Shown here: positions 1 through 8,151 of the stretch, piece after piece | How positions within the stretch are numbered: the first letter of the stretch is position 1 | Layout of the letters: each line of letters begins with the position of its first letter | Assembly: GCA_963703565.1 (NCBI GenBank) | Contig: CAVPEW010000079.1 | Location: 1-64,000, forward strand | Length of the DNA stretch: 64,000 nt | Origin: CAVPEW01 sp963703565 | GTDB taxonomy: Bacteria > Actinomycetota > Acidimicrobiia > Acidimicrobiales > VFJN01 | Direction of reading: 5' to 3' | The notes under the pieces: generated by a model | Seen by the model: only the letters and a program-made list of their open reading frames with translations | The model's database searches: none | Told to the model about the DNA's origin: nothing | Position numbers and translations under genes: made by a program

Positions 1-2
1 CG

Positions 3-236
3 ATGTATCGCCTGACCGACCGCGGTGAATACCGCCCACGGCGCCGAGCTGGACGACGTGGACCTGGCCATCGAGGTGTCCTACGAGGGCAGCTACGAGC
101 TCGACGAGGCGACGCTGGCCGACGGTCCGTGCTCGATCTTGAGCATCTCTTTGGCCATGGGCGGTTGGATCTCGCTGCGACGCTGGTCGTCCTGGGTGAC
201 CTCGCGCTCGACTTCCTGCCTCCAGAGGAGGACTGA
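3..236 (+). pseudogene. Left-arm mirror copy of the C-terminus of the hypothetical gene at 3068-3664
   Basis: The last ~20 codons end in the same residues (DLALDFLPPEED) as the gene on the opposite strand at 3068-3664. Upstream of that the frame is scrambled by indels. This is not an independent gene; it is the inverted-repeat image of the right-hand copy. Confidence 0.8.
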
Positions 237-257
237 GCGCCGAGCGGACGCTCTACT

Positions 258-924
258 CCTCGGCCAGCCCTGCCAGCAGGGCCCGGGGGCGGCGCTGGTG
301 CGCATCCGGGTGGCTCCCGCCTCCAACAGCGCCAGGGCCCTGGCCGCGTCACGGATCCCGCCGCTGGCCTTCACGCCCAACCGCTCCGCCCACCGAGGCC
401 GCCATGGTCCGGACGGCCTCGAACGCGGCCCCACCTGCAACGTATGTGGATGTCTTCACGAAGTCGAAGCCCGCCGCTTCGACGGCCCCGGCAGGCGACG
501 GTGAACTCCTCGACGGTCCACAGGCCGGCTTCCACGATGGCCTTGGTGACTACCGGTGCCGGCACCCAGCGCGCAGCACCCCCAGCTCCGCGGTCACCGC
601 TGTCCACCGCCCGGCGTGTGCTCGTGGCCAGGTCGATCACGACGTTGCTCACCTGCGGCCTGTTCGGCGACGCCTCGGCCTCGGCGACCTTCACCGCCAC
701 CCGGTGCGCCCCCGTGGAAGTGACCACCGCGCTGACGCCGACCACCATCGGCACGCTGCTGCCGCCACGGCCACCATGGACGCCGACACGCACACCGTGG
801 CCACCCCCAGCTCCGCCGCCTCGACGCACAGGGCCTCCACCTCGGCGGCGGTAGCCTCCGGGGACCAGCAGGGTGTGGTCGATCCTCGCCGCCAGCTGGG
901 CGGCGCCTGCACAGCGCCCATCAT
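258..924 (-). pseudogene. Left-arm mirror copy of deoC, multiply frameshifted
   Basis: Read on the minus strand this repeats the deoxyribose-phosphate aldolase gene of 2362-3053. IDHTLLVP, VPMVVGVSAVV and APVVTKAIVEAGLWTVEE are visible, but in a chain broken by several indels. At the site where the right copy has an extra base (near 2791), the left copy reads in frame as VEEFTVACR. The two arms therefore carry independent errors. Confidence 0.8.
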
Positions 925-1637
925 CGTGAGGCCGTGACCGCCAACAGCGCGTTCGAGCGCCTCGCTCGTCGAGCGTCGCGTGATGGCTCGCGGTGGCTGC
1001 GGCCCAGCGGTGCCCACCTCGGCCACGGCCTCCGTGTAGACCTTCAGGGATGCTCGGTGCCGCTGGGACGCATAACCAGCCGGACCCCACCCCAGCGCCC
1101 GGACCCCCCATCCGCCCGCCCCCAGCTCCACCACGAGCACGTCGGCCGCCGGAGCCGCTCCCCCTCGGACACGTCCTCGACGTAGACCACACGGCGCCCG
1201 GCCAGCGCCGCGGCGCCCCGGCCCGCCCGCAACCGGGCGCGCAGAGGCGCCGCATTTGTCGCCGCTGGCTGCGACGCGGCCGCCGCCAACGCTCCTGGCC
1301 TCGGTCACGTGCGCGCCGTACCGCCGGGACAGGTCGTCGAGGCGGTCGAGCAGGCTCGAGCCCTGCGTAGGCGGCCTCCTGCTGCCTCGGCCACCACGAG
1401 CGCGGCGCCAATGCCGTCCTTGTCGCGGACGACCCCACCGACGGAGTAGCCGAGCGCCTCCTCGTAGCCCAACGCCAGGCGGCGCGCCGGAACCGCACGA
1501 TCCACTTGAACCCCGTCAGGGTCTCGGCGTGGGCCACGCCGGCCTCGGCGGCGATGCGCTGCACCAGGCGCGAGGAGGCGATGGTGCCGCTGAAGACGTC
1601 CTCCCGGCCCCGAGGCCCCCGCCACGGACCAGGTGGT
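921..1637 (-). pseudogene. Left-arm mirror copy of the phosphomannomutase 3' region
   Basis: The minus strand just left of the palindrome centre encodes IASSRLVQRIAAEAGVAH and ETLTGFKWIVR, matching the right arm (VASSRLVQRIAAEAG), then loses frame. Later segments such as GYEEALGYSVGGVVRDKDG appear in another frame. It is the fold-back image of the right-arm gene. Confidence 0.8.
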
Positions 1638-1640
1638 CCG

Positions 1641-2365
1641 ACCACCTGGTCCGTGGCGGGGGCCTCGGGCCGGGAGACATCTTCGTGAGCACCGTCGCCT
1701 CCTCGCGCCTGGTGCAGCGCATCGCCGCCGAGGCCGGCGTGGCCCACGCCGAGACCCTGACGGGGTTCAAGTGGATCGTGCGGGCCCCGGGTCCGGCGCG
1801 CCGCCTGGCGTTGGGCTACGAGGAGGCGCTCGGCTACTCCGTCGGTGGGGTCGTGCGCGACAAGGACGGCATTGGCGCCGCGCTCGTGGTGGCCGAGGCG
1901 GCCGCGGAGGCCGCCTCGCAGGGCTCGAGCCTGCTCGACCGCCTCGACGACCTGTCCCGGCGGTACGGCGCGGACGTGACCGAGGCCAGGACGTTGGCGG
2001 CGGCCGCGTCGCAGCCAGCGGCGACGATGGCGCGCCTGCGCGCCCGGTTCGGGGCGGGCCGGGGCGCCGCAGCGCTGGCCGGGCGCCGTGTGGTCTACGT
2101 CGAGGACCTGTCCGAGGGGGAGCGGCTCCCGGCGGCCGACGTGCTCGTCGTCGAGCTGGGGGCGGGCGGATCGGGGGGTCCGGGCGCTGGGGTGGCCGGG
2201 GTCCGGCTGGTTATGCGTCCCAGCGGCACCGAGCCGCTCCTGAAGGTCTACGCGGAGGCCGTGGCCGAGGTGGGCACCGCTGGGCCGGCGGCCGCGCGAG
2301 CCATCGCGCGACGCTCGACGAGCGAGGCGCTCGACGCGCTGTTGGCGGTCACGGCCTCGCGATGA
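1641..2365 (+). CDS. Phosphomannomutase/phosphoglucomutase, C-terminal part only
   Basis: This is an alpha-D-phosphohexomutase C-terminal half. Visible hallmarks are ETLTGFKWI (the domain-3 sugar-binding region is usually GEESGH-like; here it reads GYEEALGYSVGGVVRDKDG) and the domain-4 phosphate-binding loop VMRPSGTEPLLKVYAE. The family is about 450-550 residues; only ~240 remain because the reading frame runs into the palindrome at about 1639. The 5' half is missing from the window, so no start can be assigned. The stop overlaps the ATG of deoC (ATGA). It probably interconverts hexose 1- and 6-phosphates, or pentose phosphates given its place next to deoC; substrate specificity cannot be read from this fragment. 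Confidence 0.8.
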
Positions 2366-3053
2366 TGGGCGCTGTGCAGCTCACCCGCGCCCAGCTGGCG
2401 GCGAGGATCGACCACACCCTGCTGGTCCCGGAGGCTACCGCCGCCGAGGTGGAGGCCCTGTGCGTCGAGGCGGCGGAGCTGGGGGTGGCCACGGTGTGCG
2501 TGTCGGCGTCCATGGTGGCCGTGGCGGCGGCGACGGTGCCGATGGTGGTCGGCGTCAGCGCGGTGGTGGGCTTCCCCACGGGGGCGCACCGGGTGGCGGT
2601 GAAGGTCGCCGAGGCCGAGGGCGCGGTCGCCGACGGCGCGGGTGAGCCTCGACGTCGTGATCGACCTGGCCGCGGCGCGCGCCGGGCGGTGGGACGCGGT
2701 GACCGCGGAGCTGGGGGTGCTGCGCGCTGCGGTGCCGGCACCGGTAGTCACCAAGGCCATCGTGGAAGCCGGCCTGTGGACCGTCGAGGAGGCTCACCGT
2801 CGCCTGCCGGGCCGTCGAAGCGGCGGGCTTCGACTTCGTGAAGACATCCACCGGTGTGCATCCCAGAGCAGGCGGGGCCAACGTCGAGGCGGTCCGGACC
2901 ATGGCGGCCTCGGTGGGCGGACGGTTGGGCGTGAAGGCCAGCGGCGGGATCCGTGACGCGGCCAGGGCCCTGGCGCTGTTGGAGGCGGGAGCCACCCGGA
3001 TCGGCACCAGCGCCACCCGGGCCCTGCTGGCAGGGCTGGCCGAGGACACCTGA
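2362..3053 (+). CDS. deoC: Deoxyribose-phosphate aldolase, interrupted by two frameshifts
   Basis: DeoC cleaves 2-deoxyribose 5-phosphate to acetaldehyde and glyceraldehyde 3-phosphate in deoxynucleoside catabolism. The protein is recognisable in three consecutive frames: IDHTLLVPEATAAEVEALC to about 2640; then DVVIDLAAARAGRWDAV with APVVTKAIVEAGLWTVEE to about 2790; then DFVKTSTGVHPRAGGANVE (Schiff-base Lys in FVKTSTG), GVKASGGIRD and EAGATRIGTS to the stop. Each switch fits one extra base, near 2640 and near 2791. The gene has normal family length (~230 aa) if repaired, and its ATG overlaps the pmm stop. Because it lies inside the fold-back arm, sequencing error is more likely than a true pseudogene. 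Confidence 0.85.
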
Positions 3054-3067
3054 GCGTCCGCTGGCGC

Positions 3068-3664
3068 TCAGTCCTCCTCTGGAGGCAGGAAGTCGAGCGC
3101 GAGGTCACCCAGGCGGACCAGCGTCGCAGCGATCCAACCGCCCATGGCCGAGAAGTGCTCGTCGAGCACGGACCCGTCGGCCAGCGTCGCCTCGTCGAGC
3201 TCGTAGCTGCCCTCGTAGGACACCTCGATGGCCAGGTCCACGTCGTCCAGCTCGGCGCCGTGGGCGGTCTCCACGGTGGGTCCGGAGCGCTCCAGGACCC
3301 CATCGCCGATCGGGGGGCTCACCGGGGGGAGAACGGCCAGCACGGCTCGCAGGTCGGGCAGCTGAGCCAGACGCTGGATCCGCAGGACGATCTCGATCTC
3401 GATGCGCGGCGCCTCGTCGAACTGATCGCCGATGTACCACGACCGGTACGCGGTCTGGGCCCAGGTGGGCCAGTCGAAGGTGATGTCGGCCTGTACGCGC
3501 GGCGGGAGACCCTCTCCGGGCAACCCATAGCTGGTCTCCCAGGTCGTGTCACCGAGCAGGACGTCGACGTGGAACCTCTCCTCGAACGCCTGGCGCTCCA
3601 GGAACGCCTTCTCGAACGTGTCGCGCAGCGCGCCGATGGCGTCGGTGAAGACGTGGTCCAGCAC
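3068..3664 (-). CDS. Hypothetical protein, 198 aa
   Basis: I do not recognise this family. The protein is acidic, soluble-looking and without membrane segments. It starts LDHVFTDAIGALRDTFEKAF and ends in an acidic DFLPPEED tail, with many hydrophobic/acidic strands (IEIEIVLRIQRL, DDVDLAIEVSYEG) that suggest a beta-rich domain. I chose the GTG at 3664. A leaderless GTG at 3690, six bases after a TAGGGT box, opens a 7-codon frame that ends just before this start. One more C in the run near 3668-3670 would join the two and give an N-terminus MAQTVAPLTVLDHVF. The C-terminus is duplicated in the left inverted-repeat arm. Confidence 0.6.
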   Translation of the reverse strand: MLDHVFTDAIGALRDTFEKAFLERQAFEERFHVDVLLGDTTWETSYGLPGEGLPPRVQADITFDWPTWAQTAYRSWYIGDQFDEAPRIEIEIVLRIQRLAQLPDLRAVLAVLPPVSPPIGDGVLERSGPTVETAHGAELDDVDLAIEVSYEGSYELDEATLADGSVLDEHFSAMGGWIAATLVRLGDLALDFLPPEED

Positions 3665-3696
3665 GGTCAGGGTGCGACGGTCTGGGCCACCGGTCG

Positions 3697-3702
3697 ACCC
3701 TA
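3697..3702 (-). promoter_or_regulatory. Putative -10 box TAGGGT for the 3068-3664 gene
   Basis: TAGGGT on the minus strand lies six bases before a GTG at 3690. This spacing matches the leaderless arrangement seen before other genes in the window. It overlaps the stop codon of the upstream VOC gene. Confidence 0.4.
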
Positions 3703-4362
3703 CCGGGGGGCCGCTTCGGGCGTCATGAGAGCGACGGGCACCGACAAGCCCAGGTCGCGGTGGCGCACGGTGGCGATGCGCCGCCCGGGTTGCACGGCGC
3801 CGCCCGGCGGGCCCAGTGCGGGGCCGAGGACACCGGCGGCGGCGTCGAGATCGGCGACGGTGAAGGCGAGCCCGTAGAAGCCGGCGTCGCCGGCTCCGGC
3901 CTTGTCGGGCGAGCCGACCACCTCGACCAGGGTCGGGCCCAGGCGCAGGAAGTGCTGGCGGATCGCGCGATCGCCCGCTGTCGCGTCGCGGGTGCCGCGG
4001 ACGGTGAGGCCCACGGCATCGAAGGCGTCGACCGTGCGAGCGAGGTCGGGCGCGACGACCACGACGTGGTCGATCACGGTGGCGCCGTTGGGGTGGTCCG
4101 CGCAGGCATCGGGGCGCTCGTCCTCGTAGGTCACCACGGTTGGCAACCCGTCGATGCGCCCGTCGCGCAGGCCGCTGGCGTCGACGTGGCGCAGGGTCCA
4201 GCCGGTCACGCCCCGTGCCGCGTCGATTGGCCCGATCAGGCGAAGGATCGTGGGCCCGACGCGGCACTCGCCGCGTTCGCCGACCTCGAACCCGGCTGCC
4301 CGCCAGGCGTCGGGGTCATCGGCGATGACGACCTCGGCCAGGCCCGGCCGGGCCGAGGTCAT
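3700..4362 (-). CDS. VOC (glyoxalase/bleomycin-resistance) superfamily protein
   Basis: This 220-residue protein has two beta-alpha-beta-beta-beta-like halves. The second half begins ATVIDHVVVVAPDLARTVDAF and includes RQHFLRLGPTLVEVVG and FYGLAFTVADLDAA, the usual VOC-fold pattern of a metal-site His, a later Glu and strand-rich spacing. The substrate cannot be inferred; VOC proteins include dioxygenases, isomerases and resistance proteins. The ATG lies 3 bases downstream of the stop of the bL37-like gene, so the two are probably co-transcribed from the leaderless promoter at 4461. Confidence 0.65.
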   Translation of the reverse strand: MTSARPGLAEVVIADDPDAWRAAGFEVGERGECRVGPTILRLIGPIDAARGVTGWTLRHVDASGLRDGRIDGLPTVVTYEDERPDACADHPNGATVIDHVVVVAPDLARTVDAFDAVGLTVRGTRDATAGDRAIRQHFLRLGPTLVEVVGSPDKAGAGDAGFYGLAFTVADLDAAAGVLGPALGPPGGAVQPGRRIATVRHRDLGLSVPVALMTPEAAPR

Positions 4363-4365
4363 GGG

Positions 4366-4452
4366 TCAGCTCCGGCCGCGGTTGGGCTTGCGACCGTGGT
4401 TGGCCTTCTTGCGTCGGGCTCGCAGCGTGGCCTTCCTGGTGCGCTTCGACAT
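4366..4452 (-). CDS. Very small basic ribosomal protein, bL37-like
   Basis: This 28-residue, extremely basic peptide reads MSKRTRKATLRARRKKANHG and then RKPNRGRS. The KKANHG(K/R)xPN motif is like that of the tiny actinobacterial 50S protein bL37 (about 24 aa). It starts at ATG 4452, eight bases after a TAGCGT -10 box on the same strand, so the mRNA is probably leaderless. The composition and the motif make this a real gene despite its size. The family assignment rests on my memory of that motif. Confidence 0.7.
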   Translation of the reverse strand: MSKRTRKATLRARRKKANHGRKPNRGRS

Positions 4453-4460
4453 GGCTCGCC

Positions 4461-4466
4461 ACGCTA
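4461..4466 (-). promoter_or_regulatory. -10 box TAGCGT for the bL37-like/VOC pair
   Basis: The minus-strand TAGCGT ends eight bases before ATG 4452. It is the same hexamer and spacing as before ychF, pknB and ilvD. Confidence 0.55.
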
Positions 4467-4511
4467 CCGGCCGGCGAAGCCCGCCCCCCAACCCGCGTCG
4501 CGGCCCTCGGC

Positions 4512-5525
4512 TCAGCCGTCGTGGGAAGCGGCCCACCCCAGCAGGTCGTCGACCGGCCAGGTGTTGACCACCATGGCTGGCTCGACCCCCGCGCCGGCCG
4601 CCTTGTCGCAGCCGTAGGCCTGCCATTCGAGTTGACCGGGCGCGTGGGCGTCGGTGTCGATGCTGAGCCGGCAGCCCCACTCCAGGGCCAGGTCGAGCAG
4701 GGCCTCGGGCGGGTCCTGGCGCTCCGGGCGGCAGTTGATCTCAACGGCCGTGTCGAAGCGCGCACAGGCGGCGAAGACCATGTCGGCGTCGAAGCTCGAG
4801 GGCGGGCGACCGGCGGCGACGAGCTTTCGGCCCGTGCAGTGGCCCAGGATGTCGACGTGGGGGCTTGCCACGGCACGCACCATCCGCCGGGTCATGTCGG
4901 CCTCGGGCATCGACAGCTTCGAGTGGACGCTGGCGACGACCACGTCGAGGCGAGCCAGCAGGTCGTCACGTTGGTCGAGAGCGCCGTCGGCGAGGATGTC
5001 GACCTCGATGCCGGTCAGCAACCGGAACGGAGCGAGTCGAGAGTTGAGCCGATCGATCTCGTCGAGCTGGGCCTCCAGGCGGTCGGCGCTGAGGCCGTGG
5101 GCCACCGTCAGGCGGGGTGAGTGGTCCGTGCACACCAGGTACTCGTGGCCCAACCCCATCGCGGTGCGGGCCATCACCTCGATCGACGCGCCGCCGTCGG
5201 ACCAGGTGGAGTGGGTGTGGCAGTCTCCCCGCAGAGCGGCGCGCAGCGGTGCGCCGTCGCCGAGGGGCACGACGGTGTCTGCCTCGAGTCGCGCCAGGTA
5301 TGCGGGGACCCGGCCGGCGAGGGCGTCGGCGATCACGGTCCCGGTCGATGCTCCGATGCCCGCCAACTCCTCGAGCCGCCCGGCGCGGTGCAGCTCGACG
5401 AGGCGCGCTTCACCCACCTCGCGGACCACCTCGCGGGCCCCGCTGAACGCCCGGACCTTGGCCGAGGGTGCCAGGGAGCGGTCGAGGAGGTAGACGATCC
5501 GGTCGAGGGCCTCGGCGGGATCCAT
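4512..5525 (-). CDS. PHP-domain metal-dependent phosphoesterase with N-terminal helix-hairpin-helix region
   Basis: The N-terminal ~90 residues resemble the helix-hairpin-helix part of family X DNA polymerases (LEELAGIGASTGTVIADALAG). A PHP domain follows from about residue 110, with metal ligands visible in GDCHTHSTWSDGG, CTDHSPRL, TGIEVDI, ASVHSK, ILGHCTGR, EINCRPER and SIDTDAH. The layout matches the ends of bacterial PolX but lacks the nucleotidyltransferase palm (337 aa against ~570). The likely activity is hydrolysis of a phosphoester or a DNA 3' end; the histidinol-phosphatase branch of PHP is an alternative. ATG 5525 lies seven bases after a TACCGT -10 box, which fixes the start. Confidence 0.75.
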   Translation of the reverse strand: MDPAEALDRIVYLLDRSLAPSAKVRAFSGAREVVREVGEARLVELHRAGRLEELAGIGASTGTVIADALAGRVPAYLARLEADTVVPLGDGAPLRAALRGDCHTHSTWSDGGASIEVMARTAMGLGHEYLVCTDHSPRLTVAHGLSADRLEAQLDEIDRLNSRLAPFRLLTGIEVDILADGALDQRDDLLARLDVVVASVHSKLSMPEADMTRRMVRAVASPHVDILGHCTGRKLVAAGRPPSSFDADMVFAACARFDTAVEINCRPERQDPPEALLDLALEWGCRLSIDTDAHAPGQLEWQAYGCDKAAGAGVEPAMVVNTWPVDDLLGWAASHDG

Positions 5526-5532
5526 CGGCGCG

Positions 5533-5538
5533 ACGGTA
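5533..5538 (-). promoter_or_regulatory. -10 box TACCGT for the PHP-domain gene
   Basis: The minus-strand TACCGT ends seven bases before ATG 5525, a leaderless layout. Confidence 0.5.
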
Positions 5539-5623
5539 CCGGGGCGCGGTCGGCCCGGCTCGCAGCGTCGCCGTGGTCCGGGCACCATCTTGGGGTGATC
5601 CGCCCGTCCCCACCCGCCTGCCC

Positions 5624-6664
5624 GTGAACGCAGGACCGCACGCGGCGCTGGCGGAGTGGGGTTGGGATCCCGGCTGGCAGGCGGCGCTCGAGGCGGAAGC
5701 CGCGGCCGGGGCATCCGCGCCGCCCGTCGGGTCGGCCGGCGCCTCACCCGGGGCGGAGCCGCTTCGGCCCGCCCGCGTCGTGCGCCACGACGGTGTGGCG
5801 CTCGCGGTCGTCACCGACGAGGGGGCCCGGACCCTTCAGCTGCGACGCGGCGTGTCCCCCCCGCCCGTGGTGGGCGACTGGGTGGCCTGGCGCGGCTCGA
5901 CCCTGCAGACCGTGCTCGGACGTCGGCGTGTGCTGCGCCGGAGGGACCCTCGCCGGGGAACCGAGCACGTCCAGGTGGCGAACCTCGACCTGCTGGCGGT
6001 GGTGTGCGGCGCCGACCGCCCGATCCGCGCCGGGCGCCTCCAACGCTTCGCCGCGCTGGCGGCCGATGCCGAGGTCCCGGTAGCGGTCGTGCTGACCAAG
6101 CTCGACCTGGTCGGGGATCGCACCGGCCGGGCCGGTCTGGCCGCGGCGTGCGCCGACGGCGTGCCGGGAGCGTCCATCGTGCTCGCCTCGGCCCGTCACG
6201 GCGACGGGCTCGGCGAGCTGCGCGCGCTGGTGTCCGGCACCGTCGTGCTCGTGGGCGAGTCGGGTGCCGGGAAGTCGACGTTGGTGAACGCGCTCGTCGG
6301 CGAAGAGGTCGCGGCCACCGCCGCGGTGCGCGAAGGCGACGCCAAGGGGCGTCACACCACCACTGCGCGCACCGCGTTGCGCGTCCCCGGCCGGGGCGTG
6401 GTCGTCGACACGCCGGGGGTGCGGGCCGTGGGCGTCGCCGCCGACGGTGACGCGGCCTCCGACTCCTTCGCCGACCTCGACGAGTTGGCCGGGCAGTGCC
6501 GCTTCGCCGACTGCGGCCACGACCGCGAACCCGGTTGCGGCGTCCGCGACGCGGTGGCGCGCGGCGAGGTGGCGGCCGCCCGCCGCGACGCCTGGCAGGC
6601 GCTGCGCCTCGAGGCCCGTCAGGCGGCGGGGGAGGGAGACCGGCGGCCCCGGGGCCGCCGCTGA
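5624..6664 (+). CDS. rsgA: Ribosome small-subunit-dependent GTPase A
   Basis: RsgA is a circularly permuted GTPase that checks late 30S assembly. The order seen is an OB-like N-terminal region (VVGDWVAWRG), the G4 motif VVLTKLDLV, then G1 GESGAGKSTLVNAL, a switch region GDAKGRHTTTART, G3 DTPGVRAVG, and a C-terminal zinc knuckle CRFADCGHDREPGC. That order (G4 before G1) is diagnostic. GTG 5624 gives 346 residues, normal for the family; no Shine-Dalgarno sequence is evident. The Arg-rich tail after the zinc knuckle is common in the family. Confidence 0.93.
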   Translation: MNAGPHAALAEWGWDPGWQAALEAEAAAGASAPPVGSAGASPGAEPLRPARVVRHDGVALAVVTDEGARTLQLRRGVSPPPVVGDWVAWRGSTLQTVLGRRRVLRRRDPRRGTEHVQVANLDLLAVVCGADRPIRAGRLQRFAALAADAEVPVAVVLTKLDLVGDRTGRAGLAAACADGVPGASIVLASARHGDGLGELRALVSGTVVLVGESGAGKSTLVNALVGEEVAATAAVREGDAKGRHTTTARTALRVPGRGVVVDTPGVRAVGVAADGDAASDSFADLDELAGQCRFADCGHDREPGCGVRDAVARGEVAAARRDAWQALRLEARQAAGEGDRRPRGRR

Positions 6665-6710
6665 GCACGTGGTCGCCAACCGGGCAGTCGGTGCCGGGGA
6701 CGGGGTCGCC

Positions 6711-6716
6711 TAGCGT
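6711..6716 (+). promoter_or_regulatory. -10 box TAGCGT for ychF
   Basis: TAGCGT ends eight bases before ATG 6725, giving a leaderless ychF mRNA. Confidence 0.55.
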
Positions 6717-6724
6717 GGCGCTCG

Positions 6725-7802
6725 ATGGAGCGCTTCGGGTTCGTCGGGCTGCCCAACGCGGGCAAGTCCTCGCTCTACAACGCGCTGGCGGGCGGCGGGG
6801 CGCTCGCTGCCCCCTACGCGTTCGCCACCACCGACCCCAACGTCGGCGTGGCGAAGGTGCCAGATGCCCGGCTCGACGCCCTGGCGGCCATGTCGGCGAG
6901 CCGCAACGTGGTGAACGCCGCGGTGCAGTTCGTCGACATCGGCGGGCTGGTGGAGGGGGCCAGCAAGGGCGAGGGTCTCGGCAACCGGTTCCTGGCGCAC
7001 ATCCGCGAGGTCGACGCGGTCGTCTTCGTGCTGCGGGCCTTCACCGACGGCGACGTGCCCGGCCCGGTCGACCCCCTCGACGCGCTCTCGGTGGTGGAGC
7101 TCGAGCTGGTCCTGGCCGACCTGGAGGCAGTGGAGTCTCAGCTCGACAAGCGTCGCAAGGCGGCTCGCGCCGACAAGGCGCTGGCGCCCGCCGTCGAGGC
7201 CCTCGAGGACGCCGCGGGACTCCTCGCCGCCGGCACCCCGCTGTACCGGGCCGGGCTCTCCCAGGAGGTTCTCGAGCTGCTGCGACCCTGGTTCCTGCTG
7301 ACCGCCCGGCCGGTCATGGCGGTGGTCAACGTCGGCGAGGACCAGCTCGACGTGGTCGACGAGGTCGTGGCCCCGGTGCGCTCCGCTCTCGGCGACGCTG
7401 GCGAGGTACTGGCCATGTGCGTGCAGCTCGAGGCCGAGGCCGCGCAGCTCGAACCCGGGGAGCGGGCAGAGCTGCTCGAGGGACTCGGCCTGGGCGAGGG
7501 GGCGCTGCCGCGCTTCGTGCGCAGCGCCTACCGCTTGTTGGGACTGCGGACCTTCTTCACAACAGGTGAGAAGGAGTCCAGAGCGTGGACGTTCTGCGCC
7601 GGCTGGAAGGCGCCCCGGTGCGCGGGGGTGATCCACTCCGACTTCGAGCGGGGTTTCATCCGGGCCGAGGTCATCGGGTGGCAGGAGCTGGTCGAGGCTC
7701 GGGTCCTGGGCCAAGGCCAGGGAGGTCGGGCGCCTGCGGGTGGAGGGCAAGAGCTACGAGCTGGCCGACGGCGACGTCGTCGAGATCCGGTTCAACGTGT
7801 AG
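6725..7802 (+). CDS. ychF: Redox-regulated ATPase YchF (OLA1 type), with a frameshift near the 3' end
   Basis: YchF is an Obg-family P-loop ATPase that binds ribosomes. Visible motifs are G1 GLPNAGKSSLYNAL, the switch-II region DIGGLVEGASKGEGLGNRFL and the C-terminal TGS domain FTTGEKESRAWTF with GVIHSDFERGFIRAEVI. After VEA at about 7697 the frame continues as GSWAKARE and then VGRLRVEGKSYELADGDVVE only if one base is removed; without that the frame runs on into the next gene. The corrected stop is the TAG at 7800-7802, giving ~359 residues, the family length. The extra base lies in the string GGCTCGGG and is most likely a sequencing error. Confidence 0.92.
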
Positions 7803-7804
7803 CC

Positions 7805-8140
7805 GTGGCCTGGCTGCTGCGCGACGACGAGGTCCTCGCCAGCCTCGAGGTCGCCCGCGACCGCCGGGCCCGCCGCCGTGGCCTGCTCGGGCGCGACGGG
7901 GTCGACGGCGCTCTGTTGCTGGCAGGCACCCGTTCGGTCCACACCTTGGGGATGCGCTTCGCGCTCGACGTGGCCTGGTGCGACTCCGATCTGGTGGTCC
8001 TGCGAACGGCGACGGTGGGGCGGCATCGCCTGACGCCGCCGGTGCGCGGCGCGCGTTCGGTGCTCGAGGCCGAGGCCGGGACCTTCTCCCGTTGGGGCCT
8101 GCGCCCCGGCGACCGCCTCGCCGTGCGCGACGGCAACTGA
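7805..8140 (+). CDS. DUF192-domain protein
   Basis: This 111-residue protein has the DUF192 signature: RGLLGRDGVDGALLL, SVHTLGMRFALDVAWCD, then VLEAEAGTFSRWGLRPGDRL. DUF192 is a compact beta fold of unknown function, often exported in other bacteria; no signal peptide is visible here. The GTG is 2 bases after the corrected ychF stop, so it is co-transcribed with ychF. The uncorrected sequence appears to fuse it to YchF; I treat that fusion as an artefact. Confidence 0.8.
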   Translation: MAWLLRDDEVLASLEVARDRRARRRGLLGRDGVDGALLLAGTRSVHTLGMRFALDVAWCDSDLVVLRTATVGRHRLTPPVRGARSVLEAEAGTFSRWGLRPGDRLAVRDGN

Positions 8141-8151
8141 GGTCCCCCGCG

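Larger units (their letters stand above)
1..3280. repeat. Large imperfect inverted repeat (fold-back) at the window's left end
   Basis: Positions 1-1637 are a degraded reverse complement of about 1641-3280. The centre is a near-perfect palindrome: 27 bases at 1611-1637 pair with 1641-1667 around a 3-base CCG. Both arms carry the same order of pmm 3' part, deoC and the C-terminus of the hypothetical gene at 3068. The arms differ by scattered single-base insertions, deletions and substitutions. The right arm stays mostly codable; the left arm changes frame repeatedly. Scattered indels in one arm fit an unpolished fold-back read at a contig end better than a biological duplication, which would diverge mainly by synonymous substitution. 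Confidence 0.9.

Noticed and set aside
1256..1640. N-terminal part of the phosphomannomutase frame left of the palindrome
   Set aside because: This stretch is the reverse complement of the same gene's later part, read in the wrong direction; it is not protein-coding in that frame.
7690..8140. A YchF-DUF192 fusion protein
   Set aside because: The fusion exists only because of one extra base near 7697; the normal YchF C-terminus and stop are present in the next frame.
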